A stretch of 64,000 nt of DNA, taken from assembly GCF_964204645.1 (NCBI RefSeq), contig NC_134030.1, forward strand, positions 22,635,210 to 22,699,209. The letters are read 5' to 3'. This DNA is from Tubulanus polymorphus. Lineage: Eukaryota; Nemertea; Palaeonemertea; Tubulaniformes; Tubulanidae. The notes under the pieces were generated by a model, which was given only the letters and a program-made list of their open reading frames with translations, had not been told where the DNA came from and made no database searches. Positions 40,624-52,017 of the stretch are shown here, in pieces; position 1 is the stretch's first letter, and each line of letters begins with the position of its first letter. A program made the position numbers and the translations under genes.

Positions 40624-43600
40624 GTAATAGTTCTCTTTGTAAGCCCGTTTTTTCGAATCCTTCGATGCTTTGTGCGTCGTGTGTGATTTCGTTTTCGGTC
40701 CCGGTTTTTTGGGAACTTTTTCGCCCGGTTTTTTCACATTCAACAACGGGTGAATTTCTATAAAGAAAGAAAAAATACAAACTAAGAGCGATATTTTTGA
40801 GGAAGAGAAGAAAGAGGAAAGACTTAAAAGTTTATCTAGAATACTAGAAATATTTCGGAGTGTGTTTGTCTTAACTGATAAGAAATTACAACTCGAACTC
40901 AAGCCGTGAGACTCTTACCATCGATAGGAGCGTCCGGTAATTCTATATCGATCGGTTTCAGTTTTTTTTTCCGCGGACTCTGATCGACCGAAGCTCGTTT
41001 TTTGTCCGGTCTCGAGGCCGAATTATTCGCATCTTCTGCTGCCTGAAAATATAAACCGTTCAATGAGAATGAGTGTGATATCTGAGCTGGGAAGACGCGT
41101 GAAACCTGGCGGAGTTCCCCTCGCGGAGTTCCCCTCACTACCCTCACCTGAGATTGTTGTTCTGGAAGCGCCCAACCTTCCTCCGGCTCATCTATATCGG
41201 GAGCGACCGGTAAAAATAGTAACGCATGATCATCTTCATTTTCCTCATCACTACAAAAAGACAAACAACATTGAATGATCATAGGTCACATTCGGGGGAG
41301 GGGTTCTGTTAGGGGGTGGGGGTACTGTTAGGGGTGGGGGTACTGTTAGGGGGTGGGGGTACTGTTTGGGGGGGGGGTATATTTTACCTGCTCACAAATG
41401 CATTTATTGGCTCTACGTCCACTACATCGACTTCTTCATCTTCCTCTAGAGTTTCTACAAATAATTATCTCATGATGTCATAGGGTGATTTTATTGAGGT
41501 AGACATCTTTTCTGGAAGTGAAGCTAGCTAATTTGATGATGTCCACAAGTCAGACATCTTGTGTCTATAGATCAAATCACTAGAATACAATTTGATGATG
41601 TCATAGGGGGATTTATGGAGGCAGATATCTTTTCTAGAAGTGTCTATAGATCTAATCACTAGTAGACAATTTGATGATGTCATAGGGGGATTTATGGAGG
41701 CAGACATCTTTTCTAGAAGTTTCTATAGATCAAATCACTAGTAGACAAATTGAAGATGTCATAGGGGGATGTATGGAGGCAGACATATTTTCTTGAGTCA
41801 CACAAGAAGAGATGTCTGCCTCCATAAATCCCCAGAGTCTATAACATCGAATCCCTAGCAGTTTGATGATGTCATAGGGTGATTAAACGGAGGCAGCCAT
41901 GTTTTACCTTTATGATCCTCCACTATTTTGTCCTCATCTTCGATGTCGAATTCGGATTCTCGTTCCTGATATTCGACGTTTTCCTCCAATTCTTTAAAAT
42001 CCGGAGCAAACGCGCTCCAATTCTCCTGCGAATAGAACACACCATAGACAACAACAGGTGACTACAACGTTAATCTAGAGGCCAGTTGCACAGTCGTGAC
42101 TTAAGTCCAAAAGTGGTCTTAAATCTTTAGACTGGTCTTAAGTTGTTAGATTGGCTATAGAACTAAGTTGGTCTTAAGTCTAAGCCATGAATATGCAACC
42201 GGCCCCAGGGTTTAACAGTCAATTGAGACTAATCATTTAAACCTGACTGAGCTCATTTAGTTCAGCTCCACAGCAGTTTGACTTAAGTTAATTTCGGTCA
42301 AATTTCACAATTAAACCCGGACTAAGCTAATATTGGTCCTGTTTCATACTTGAGATACAATATTAGATCGAGCTATGCTCATTTTGGTTCGATCTTAGGC
42401 AAAATGAAAACCAGAATTAACAGTAATTAGTTTTTCGATGCTTACAACTTGATTTTGAGCCCAAACGGACACAACTCCGCTCGATATGGAAGCAATGATT
42501 GGTCGAACTGGATGCCACTGAAAATATAATATAATAATGCTCACAATAATTAAACAGCTCCGCAGAAGTGTTTCACGTTTCACGGGTTTCATGTTTAACG
42601 TACCACTACATCGAGTAAAAGTTCGCCCTTCGTACCGTGTAGGATTTTCACTAGATTACCGATACTTTTCTCCCAGATATAGAGGGCGTGTTGTCTCGCC
42701 GAGCCGGCGCAGATAAACTCTCCATCTCCGGAGAAACAACACTTCTTCCATAGAGTCCTAAAATACAAACAACTCACATTGACTTCCTCCGCGCACGCCA
42801 TGAAGCTCATTACCTCTGATCGAAACATGCCTCTGATTACCACATGCCTCTGATCGAAACATGCCTCTGATTACCACATGCCTCTGATTACCATGTGTCC
42901 CACATGAAAGAATGTTTAAAATTTTCCTGCTGCTCCCCAGAATTCACTTGAGAAAATTTATCATTGGTCCTACACTCTGGGTCTAGTATCTGAAACAACC
43001 AACCTTATGGAACGGCCTCAGTTACTAGACCCTGATGAATGCCCAGAGAGGCTAAGGATGAGATGGAAGGGCTGGCGAGATGAAAGGGCCGATGAGATGG
43101 AAGGGCTGATGAGACGGAAGGGCCGATGAGATGGAAGGGCTGGCGAGATGGAAGGGCTGATGAGACGGAAGGGCCGATGAGATGGAAGGGCTGATGAGAT
43201 GGAAGGGCCGATGAGATTGAAGGGCTGATGAGATGGAAGGGCTGATGAGCCTGTTACTCACTTGTTAACGAGATCCTGTAGTTTCTGTATCGGTTCCGGT
43301 TCGCCATTTTTACCGCAAGCTAAAACTTCACCACTTTCATAAACGCGAATAATTCTATCGGCTGAATTCACCAGGAAACAACTACAATATAATTCTATCG
43401 GCTGAATTCACCAGGAAACAACTACAATATAATTCTATCGGCTGAATTCACCAGGAAACAACTACAATATAATTCTATCGGCTGAATTCACCAGGAAACA
43501 ACTACAATATAATTCTATCGGCTGAATTCAACTACAATATAATTCTATCGGCTGAATTCACCAGGAAACAACTACAATATAATCATCACTGATACACAAG

Positions 43601-46388
43601 TGCCCGGTAGCGTGGAATTCCACATATAGTTCCACACTTGTGGATCTCAGTGTTAAAAGAACCCAATTACCCACAGATCTGGCTCTGTTGTTCTAAGTCA
43701 AATTTCCACCAAGTAATGGAGTATTTAATCGGTGTGATTTTCTAATAGAAGTGTACAGTATATTCAGTTAATTACTCACTTGCCACGACGAGCAAACTCA
43801 ATTGATTTAATAGCTGTTGTACTCGATGACCCCGTCGTCACGCGGAACGATGCCATTAATTTCATCGACTTTGTTTCGAACACGAGCATCCGGCCTTTAG
43901 CATTACCCGTGTAGATGTACTGTCCGCGTCGGTCGAACGCAGCTACGATATTCAAATCAGACTGAAAATACAACAGAGACACCTGGTGGATCCTCACTTG
44001 CCAAGACGGAATCCTCTATTGCCGCAGTAGTTGATCCTACTGCACACTAGTGACACATGGTGGATCCTCACTTGCCGCAAGTGGAATCCTCTTTTGCCAC
44101 AGTAGTTGATATCCTACTGCACACTAGCGACACCTGGTGGATCCTCACTTGCCACAGCTTGAATCCTCTATTGCCGCAGTAGTTGATGTCCTACTGCACA
44201 CTAGCGACACCTGTTGGATCTTTGCTTGCCAAAAGTGGAATCCGCTATTGTTCCAGTAGTTGAAGTCCTACTGCACACTAGTGACACCTGGTGGATACTC
44301 ACTTACTTGTAGCCAGTGCTGAACAACGTCAATATTTAAGAGAAAAGGGGTCTAGATATCAGAGAGTTAACTTACATCATCGTCTAAAGGAACTACTGTG
44401 CTGCCATCTATAACATCCATTAGAACAGCCGCATGTTTCACTGGACAAACGAGAAACTTATTGCTGCAACAAAAATTAACCATGATTAAATAACTCTCTC
44501 TTTCTGTAGAGATTCTCATTCTGACGGGTTTATGATTGAGTCAGTACCTGTTACGCGGGTGAAACTGTATTTTCAGTATCGGTGACGGAAATCGATAAGT
44601 CTTATCACATTCACCTGATAATACATCCCACACTGATACGGTATTATCAGTGGAAGCGCTCAGTAGTTTCTGACCATTTCGATTCCAGCTGTAATATACA
44701 CAAATATTCATTAGAATCAGACTATAATTTATGATGTAGGATCCATTTGTTTTGTGTCAATCTCAGGAACTCTGGAATTTTGACATCTTTATCGCAACAA
44801 AATACCAGGGGTCGGGTTTTTTAGACTGGTATTAACTTTAACTCTGGGGCTAACTGAATCGAAAAGATGACTTGAGTTAACCCCGGCCGGGTTAAAGTTA
44901 ATACCAACCATATAAAACCGACCCAAGAATTGTTCACAATTTTTCTAATGCCAAGGTTCGAATACATTTAACATCGAAATGTTTTCAGACATTTCTTGAT
45001 TCACAGATTATTCAAAATTTCCAAAGTGTGAATCTGATCCTATCAATGCCATTGAGGAATTGCAAACTGAATTTAAAAGAAAGGCAATTTTTCGGGATGT
45101 GCACGCACACCTACCTGAGTGAGCAAACCGGATGGACGTGGGACTGGATGATTTTGGCGATCCCTCGAGTTAGGAAATCCCAGACGACTATACGTCCGTC
45201 GTTGCAGCCGACCGCGAGCATCGTGCCACGTTTATTGAAAGTACACGTGACGGCGATACTGACGCAATCCAACGTTCCATCAAAATCCTATCAAACAGAC
45301 AATTATAGAGACTTTCAGTTAAAATCAGTTCAATTTCACGCACTGGGCACAGATTTGTAAATTGTAATTTCTGATCTGTATAGAATAACATTGTAAATTG
45401 TAATTTCTTATTTGTAAATTCCGATCCTGGATCCGGTTCCACAGTTGTGAATTAAGATATTAGATCTTATCTATTCAAGACCTGTTTTAGATCATTTTTG
45501 TTCAATAGCCAAACGACTTAAAATCAGGCTTAAGATTCTAAGTCAACAGGGCCCAGAACCCGGTTCCACAGATTTGTGTTAAGATTTAACTCAAAAGTAA
45601 ACTAATCGATGAAAATGAACTGACTTTAACTCAGAGTTAACTCTAACTCACAACTGTGGAACTGGATCCTGAACTGGGTTCTGTTTCTGTTGTACAGTCG
45701 TGAGTGAAGTTCAATTAAACTATGCTTAAACTAAATTGACAATAGAATATAGTCTAAAGACTGGCCTCAAATCAATAAAACAATGCCTCGGCAATGCTGA
45801 GCCCATTGTGATTCAATCACTGATAGATCTTACCTCGGGATAATTTTGACCAAACGATTCTGAAAAAAAGATGTCAAAAGAAAATCTTCAGTTCAGTAGT
45901 AAGTAAAATAATTTGACATTTAGAACCGCCTTTCAATGAAGACTTTTTGAATATCCTTCAATCAGTGTAAAATGAAATGGATTAAAAATCAATGTTTTAT
46001 AGGTCAGCTGCCAGTGCTTTCTGGTCCTAACTTCTATCAGGTATGCACCACCAGAACTGACAGAGGTAGGCCACCTTATGTCCTCTCAAGCTGAAGGAGA
46101 CATTAGTCAGTAAAGCAAGGTAATTAAAAATCGCCACTTCACAATTCTATATCATTATTAGGGAGGTACGCAGAAAAAAACTTAAATTCTGAACACAAGT
46201 TCTCACTCCTCACTGTATTATAATTGCTAGAAACATCCGAAAATAGTAAAATAATCGCGGAAAGGCCCAGTACTAGTAGTAGAGTGAACGTCAGAGTGGC
46301 CCCTGGCAGGCGAATGATGGTTGTTCAGTAAGGATGTTTTCAGTAGCTTTACAGCGATTAAATTCATACCTAACAATTCTAAATTCAT
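40621..46388 (-). CDS. RBBP5: RBBP5, WD40 core subunit of MLL/SET1 (COMPASS) H3K4 methyltransferase complexes
   Basis: There are fourteen coding exons in minus-strand order: 46388-46370, 45859-45834, 45287-45115, 44688-44548, 44463-44376, 43961-43780, 43381-43262, 42757-42604, 42517-42446, 42025-41908, 41454-41388, 41250-41148, 41042-40919 and 40757-40621. They make 507 residues (human 538) with all phases consistent. The start [15 protein letters not shown] matches vertebrate RBBP5 almost exactly. A WD40 propeller follows ([55 protein letters not shown]). The ASH2L-binding region follows as [19 protein letters not shown], then an acidic hinge and a Lys-rich tail ending KENYY. The protein scaffolds WDR5, ASH2L and the SET enzyme in the nucleus. 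Exon 7 and the last exon border tandem arrays derived from their own ends. Confidence 0.97.
41284..41385 (+). repeat. G-rich tandem repeat 'gggggtggggg tactgtta'
   Basis: Three to four copies occur in an RBBP5 intron next to the donor at 41387. Many G-runs could form G-quadruplexes. Confidence 0.8.
41465..41905. repeat. Dispersed repeat family D, four to five units
   Basis: Units contain tttgatgatgtcataggggg and atggaggcagacatcttttc. They fill the RBBP5 intron 41455-41907. Confidence 0.8.
42079..42210. mobile_element. Foldback MITE family A, copy 9
   Basis: It runs from gaggccagttgcacagtcgt to atgcaaccggccccagg with the usual core. It is in an RBBP5 intron. Confidence 0.75.
43046..43250 (+). 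repeat. Tandem repeat 'gatgagatggaagggct'
   Basis: Ten or so ~18-bp units in the RBBP5 intron after exon 43381-43262 (minus-strand order). Confidence 0.9.
43351..43580 (-). repeat. Exon-edge minisatellite at the acceptor of RBBP5 exon 7 (40-bp unit, six copies)
   Basis: Units start at 43351, 43391, 43431, 43471, 43511 (30 bp, truncated) and 43541. Each holds the exon start (minus strand ttgtttcctggtgaattcag) and attgtag acceptor, except the truncated one, which lacks ten exon bases. Only the 43381 junction is followed by the whole exon. Confidence 0.93.
43975..44315 (+). repeat. Tandem repeat ~78-bp 'cctggtggatcctcacttgc'
   Basis: Four to five units in the RBBP5 intron 43962-44375. The word ctcacttgcc also occurs at the exon 6 donor (43774-43784), so this array may have been seeded from an exon edge too, but the match is short. 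Confidence 0.8.
44808..44930. mobile_element. Foldback MITE family B, copy 3
   Basis: It runs from gggtcgggttttttagactg to aaccatataaaaccgaccc with an internal ggggctaact/agttaacccc pair. Confidence 0.7.
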
Positions 46389-46747
46389 GATTGCCGTCGA
46401 CGAATATTCAATGTGAACAATATAAAACTGATTCGCAACAAATCCGTCGATGTTTTCTGTCAATTTTCGTCGAATTTGATCGAAATTCGGTCGATTTTTA
46501 CGAGCGCTTTTTGCCGGCTTCCATATTGGAATTAGCTATTCGTCGGATTTGTATTCAAACTTCTCAGCGTTGATCCACCCACAACAGCCAGCGACCGATC
46601 ATTAGGGTTAGGGTTATGGAGGTTGGGGTTGAGGCTTGGTCGGCTCCGGATTAGGGTTGTTAAACCGGCTGTCGCGGATGCAATCTAACCCTAGCTCGCG
46701 AAGAGGGCGACACACTATGACGTCATATCCGCTGTATATTGACCAAA
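46389..46747. promoter_or_regulatory. Divergent promoter region between RBBP5 and the Ig-domain gene
   Basis: Only 359 bases separate the two start codons, so the 5' UTRs and core promoters of both genes must lie here. That holds unless either gene has an upstream non-coding exon. No TATA box stands out. Features are two TTAGGG-like units near 46603-46616 and a perfect CRE/ATF palindrome at 46718-46725. Confidence 0.7.
46718..46725. promoter_or_regulatory. CRE/ATF-type palindrome TGACGTCA
   Basis: A perfect 8-bp TGACGTCA lies 23 bases before the ATG of the Ig gene, in the divergent promoter. Known CREB/ATF-family proteins bind this sequence. Use here is inferred. Confidence 0.5.
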
Positions 46748-49700
46748 ATGGAGTCTGTGGTGTATTCAATGATCGCGTTCTTCAGTTTGATTTTGTTCAT
46801 ACCCGAAGGTAAAGATTCATTCAATCAATCTGTTCTGATATGTATGAAGTGAGGCTGAAAGGTTTGGGGGATCCGATCCGCCGGACGGAGAGGGGGGAGG
46901 GCGCGAAGAGGTACCACCACTCAACTTGACTTCGTCTTCAGACTTTTGGGTTTGCCCTTTTTCGACTGTGGCATATGACTCATAATATCTACAAAATCGA
47001 ATCGAAACAATTCACACTAGTTTATTGGCACATTTCTTGAATCATACCATCTTACCTAATTTACAACTTAATGTTGTGTTGGTGGTCAAAATTATGGAAT
47101 AGAAAGTGAAAAAAATGAAACGCCCGATACCCGTGAGGGCGGAAGGGCAGGCACGGGTACCCCCGTTACCAGAGAGAGTTGAGGGAAATCGATGTTAATT
47201 GTGATAGTTGTGTATTGTAGGTTATTGCGGTATAACACCTACCGTATCAATCCTGTTATTCCGACCTGAAGATGGAAGAACCGATATCGGTGACATCTAT
47301 GTCAATTTGAAAGATGATTTAATCATTGAATGTCAAATCGATAATATGCCTCCGGAAACAAAGGTACGTTCCCGTAATTCAATCTCGGATTTACTTCCAA
47401 ACGTGTTCTCACACTCTTAAGACTGGTATTAAGTTATTAGATTGACTAAAATTTGAAAATTTAAAAAAAATAAAATCTTTTCTAGAAGTGTCTATAGATC
47501 AAATCACTAGTAGACAATTTGATGATGTCATAGGGGGATTTATGGAGGCAGACATCTTTTCTAGAAGTGTCTATTGATCAAATCACTAGTAGACGATTTG
47601 ATGATGTAATAGGGGGATTTATGGAGGCAGAAATCTTTTCTTAAAGATGTCTACAGGTCTACAGATCAGTTCATTAGTAGACAATTTGATGATGTCATAG
47701 GGGGATTTGCAACATTTTGCTTGCGATGACTCCTGGAATTTTTTACTTTTCTCCAGGGCCGGGTTTCATAGATGTGGAAACAAAATAGTCCCTGGGAATA
47801 TTTTGAAATTTGTCAGTTATAACCATGGTTTCTCATTGTTACTATGGTGGTTGTCACCTAGATTGAGGATTTACCCCTAGGGATAACTTTGATACTCAGT
47901 CTATGGAACCGGGGCCTGGAGTTCCCGGAAAACACCTGGGCCCGGTTTTATAGACTGAGTATCAAAGTTATCCCTAGGGATAAATCCTCAATCTCGGTGA
48001 CAAGACAACCACCATACTAACAATGTGAAACCATGGTTATAACTGACAAATTTCAAAATTTTCACAGGGATTATTTTTCTTCCACATCTATTGAAGTTAA
48101 TTGTGGTAACTTATAACCAGCGTTGTGGGTCGCAATAACTGTTGACCAGGGACGGCTAAAGGCTGAGACAAGACCGGGAGCCTGAGAGAGTAACAAGTCC
48201 GAACACGTTCGTTTCTTGATGCTAACTGATGATATTTATTCTGTACTACACTAACACAAACTAAAAATAGGTTACAGTCACAGTCCTCGGCCACCCAGGG
48301 GTCAGTTACTACGGCCAGCATCTGGCATGGATTAGCTATCTTACATGCCTGCCCACCGAAATACCCTTAGAATTAACGACATCTATGAAACCGGGCCCTG
48401 TAATTGCAGTTGCCCTGAAATGTAGGAACGTTGCTGCCTGCAGGTTCATATAAACATGTTTTACATGTATTTCAGGTTCAGTGGTATTTTGAGTCTGATT
48501 ACGCGACGACGCCGACGATGATTTCACTCGACATGTTATCCTACAATCCGAACAAGTATAAAATAGCTGTCGGTCAAGAGATGAATTCTTTTCGATTAAC
48601 GGTGAAATCAATGGAGGTTAAAGATACCGGAAAATATGAGTGTAAAGTTCACTACGCTCCTCAGACCGATCCGCTTACCGACTCCGTACGAGTTGTAGTC
48701 GGGGGTAAGTATAAATACCGGCCAGTCAATCCGGCTTAATCCGATCGGCATTTTGATTTAATCACGGTTTTTAACGGTTCGTTATGGGCGTATAAATTGC
48801 AGGAATATCCTCATGGCCTTGAAAAACTGAGGATATTAATTTGTTTGAAAAAGTCCGATAATTTTGGTGACTAGCAGTTGAGTCTTGTATTTCATGCTAT
48901 GCTGTACTCTATGCACACTGACAATTAGTGAAACCTAGAGAATTAACTTGTTTATTGAATCTATTTGTATTAATTCAGTCTTTGATTCCTTCAATAATCT
49001 ACTGTCTACCGGTATATTTCGTAATGAAATTGGCCTCGAAATCGTGTTCGAAATGTCAGTGAATTCAGATTAGCAATTCTTGTAATGAACGACTGTCGTT
49101 CTCTAGCTTCACAGTTCGGTCCAGTGCGTCGACACTGCTGTGCGATGTATGAATCTGATGGACTTTTCTAGTACACCGCATCGCGGTGTATTGGTGTAAT
49201 TAGTCATTAAGAAGTTATCTCTATTGGAGGATGGCAGCACCTGTCAAACACAGTAAAATATTAGTAACTAGAAATGAATACACTGCACCAAAGAGTTACG
49301 CCTGTTTGTCAACGTACTGGGGTGGAATTTTCAAATTATCTCTAGCCCTTTTTAGGGTATGAATTAGTCAGCAATGAAAGGGTTAAATTGAAAGATGGCA
49401 GCACCTGTCAAACAGTGAAATACTAGTAACTAACGATACATCGCGCTGCGGTGTAGAGGCACTATAGCGGTATCCCGTTATTCAACACACTAGGGCGGAA
49501 TTTCTCAAAGTTTTCAAATTATCTCTAGCACTATAGGGTATTAATTAGTCAGCACTGAAAGGGTTAAATTGATCTAACCCGGATGAAGCCTTGGTTTTTA
49601 TGCGCGTTCTATTTTTCAGAGAAGCCGATAATTCAGATGTCGATGTCGAGTACGGATAAAACTACGAAACAAGGCGACACAGTGGAGTTATCGTGCTATG

Positions 49701-52017
49701 CTCGCGGTTCTCCCGAGCCGAGGATTATCTGGAAACGTGGAGGTGGAGCTCAGTTACCGGGAGGCGGAGAGACTGTCGAGGTTAGTGACGATGTCGAATC
49801 AATGGGGGCGCTCTAGTCTCACACACACATCTACCGGAATTAGTTGTATGTTATTTTCATGTCGTAGGGTAACACTTTGCGATTGGAGAACGTTCAGCCC
49901 GATGCTCGTGGTTATTATATATGTGAAGCGATCAATGAAAGAGGACTGGCGACCATGAAAATACAACTTTACGTAGATTGTAAGTGGAGGATGAGAGACT
50001 GTCGTATAACAGTTCGAGAACCGTCGTTGCCTATGGCTTGTTTTCAATACCGCCCTCCCATTTATCGCCACCCCCGCCTACCGCCAGGGTTACTCAATGT
50101 ACATCTCTACTCAAATACATAATAAAACACCCCCGATATACCGCCCTCCCATTTACCGCCACCCCCGCCTACCACCTGGGTTACTACTCAATGTACATCT
50201 CTACTCAATTACATAATAAAACACCCCCAATATATCACCCTGCCATATATCGCCATCCTCGCCTACCGCCAGGTTTTCTCAATGTACATCTCTACTCAAA
50301 TACATAATAAAACACCCCCGATATACCGCCCTCCCATATACCGCCACCCCCGCCTACCGCCAGGTGCTCTCAATGTACATATCGATACAAATACATAGTA
50401 AAACACCCCCGATATACCACCCTTACATATACCACCACCCCCGCCTACCACCAGGGTTACTCAATATACATCTCTATACAAATACATAGTAAAACACCCC
50501 CGATATACCGCCATACTCTCTATACCACCAAAATCGTCCTGCACCGATGTGGGCCCGCGGTATATCGCGGGTTGACTATGATTATGATGATTATATTTTC
50601 AGTCCGTCCGATAATAAACGTTGATAATGCGGTTGAGTATCAGGCGCCTGGATACGTGAAGGGTTTAACTTGTATTGTTGAAGCGAACCCACAACCGAAA
50701 CATTCAGCTGTCGTCTGGTCTAAGGATGGAGTTCTTATAAAGCCGGATGAAAGGTATTATTCATGAACGCTATTATAGACTTGAATTTTCACCTTAGAAT
50801 AAACCGGGTTGGTGGACTGTAAAAAACACTAGTTCAGGGAACTTGAGTTTTGATGAACCCGGGTTGAACGGGTGAATAGCAGCGTCTGTACTGAACTCAG
50901 CTTCGATAGTAAGAAACCACATCTGTAGTTCAAGTTCAATGGGATACCGGCGAGGCTACTGCGGGAAGCGAGGATTAAGCGATAATCCGCCAGGATCGCT
51001 AATGGCACTGGGTTACCGCCCTTCAATTACATTTCAATAAACTTCGAGTCAAATTTTCTGATTAGTAAATCATTTTTCAGTGATATCAATACGATATACT
51101 GAGAGAGAAAGGAAATCTTATATCTATCAAATGACTCGTTTGATAATTATCGAATTTGGAAGCCTAAAAATGATGTTTGAATTTCATCAAAAATGAACTG
51201 ATTTTCACAACGAGTAACCCAATGTTTTGTTGCGCCATCTGGTGTTGCCGGTATCCCATTGTCGCGCCTGAACGCGCTGCGCATTGAACACGGGTTTAAT
51301 CTAGATAGAATGCAGAGTCTAATGCGAACTTGTTTCTAACGCAGAGTGAAGAAGAAGGATTTCTAAAACCTGTGTTTCCAGCGCAAGATTTACTAAAATG
51401 CGGACGTAGCTATTCACCTTACATTCCATTCTATCACAGAGTCGAGCTAAAAGCTCCCTTTCTGTCAATATGCACCTCGAACCTCCTCAGTCTGACACGC
51501 ATCACTTTTCACAGCCCTGACACATTTTTTTCAATATTGCAGCTCGTTTTAAGTGTTATTATTATTTTTACAGACATTCGATAGATTTCAATCTGGCGTC
51601 CGATTATCAAGTGATTTCGAGTATGGTTATAAAAGGTGTTCGACCGACTGATTACGGATTATACACGTGTCTCGCATCCAATCGGGAAGGTCAAGGCAGC
51701 GCGCAGATTAAATTAGAAGGTAACTTTGCTAAAACCCTACGTACTATCCGTTATCCTCCAGAGCTGACAACTGTTATTGATTTTCAGTGTTTGTCACTGT
51801 TTTATAATGAGAAATACTGATTAGATTTGTTTGATGCGTACAGAAATATACAGGAATTTGTTTGATTTGCGAATGTTGATTGTATTTTATAGAAAGTGAT
51901 CAAGGACGTCCGGATGGTAAAACAGGTCAGATAATCGCCGCAGCAACGCAAACATCCGTTTCATTCTTACTCGTCATCGTCAGTATCGTTTTAACGTTGA
52001 GGTTTAATTTACAATAG
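46748..52017 (+). CDS. Three-Ig-domain GPI-type cell adhesion protein, lachesin/IgLON-like
   Basis: There are eight coding exons: 46748-46808, 47221-47363, 48476-48704, 49620-49780, 49868-49979, 50603-50753, 51574-51719 and 51893-52017. They make 375 residues. The protein begins with a signal peptide (core MIAFFSLILFI). Ig1 is V-like (LIIEC, VQWYF, DTGKYECKV). Ig2 has VELSCYARGSPEP, IIWKR and ARGYYICEA. Ig3 has LTCIVEANPQP, VVWSKDG and DYGLYTCLASN. A small-residue stretch and hydrophobic tail (SVSFLLVIVSIVLTL) follow with only a few residues after, typical of GPI-anchor signals. Members of this family act in cell-surface adhesion, often in neurons or septate junctions. I cannot separate lachesin from IgLON by eye, so no symbol is given. 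The gene is divergent from RBBP5. Confidence 0.88.
47480..47720. repeat. Dispersed repeat family D in the Ig gene intron
   Basis: Three units of the tcaaatcactagtagacaat / tgatgtcatagggggattta phrase. Confidence 0.75.
47755..47919. mobile_element. Dispersed element family C, copy 2
   Basis: Inverted relative to copy 3. It contains tgtcagttataaccatggtt and ends tatggaaccggggcc. Confidence 0.65.
47938..48402. mobile_element. Dispersed element family C, copy 3, split by a 287-bp insertion
   Basis: Family C sequence resumes after an insertion at 48092-48378. The direct repeat acatctat (48084-48091 and 48379-48386) flanks the insert as an 8-bp target duplication. The insert has no ORF I trust. 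Confidence 0.7.
48780..49560. other. Ig gene intron with TTAA/CCCTTTCA MITE fragments
   Basis: Between exons ending 48704 and starting 49620. Words such as gaaagggttaaattg (49376, 49558) and gatgtatgaatctg/tacaccgcatcgcggtgta match the 33691-34198 element. No exon seen. Confidence 0.5.
50045..50535 (+). repeat. Tandem repeat ~90-bp 'ataccgccctcccatttacc'
   Basis: Five units rich in CCACC and cgcctaccgccagg in the Ig gene intron before exon 50603. Open frames here are repeat-driven. Confidence 0.88.
50760..51570 (+). other. Ig gene intron, unique, no feature recognised
   Basis: AT-rich unique intron between the exon ending 50753 and the one starting 51574. I see no extra exon or clear repeat. 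Confidence 0.4.

Noticed and set aside
46600-46625. Telomeric repeat
   Set aside because: Only two TTAGGG-like units occur, too few for a telomere or an interstitial array.
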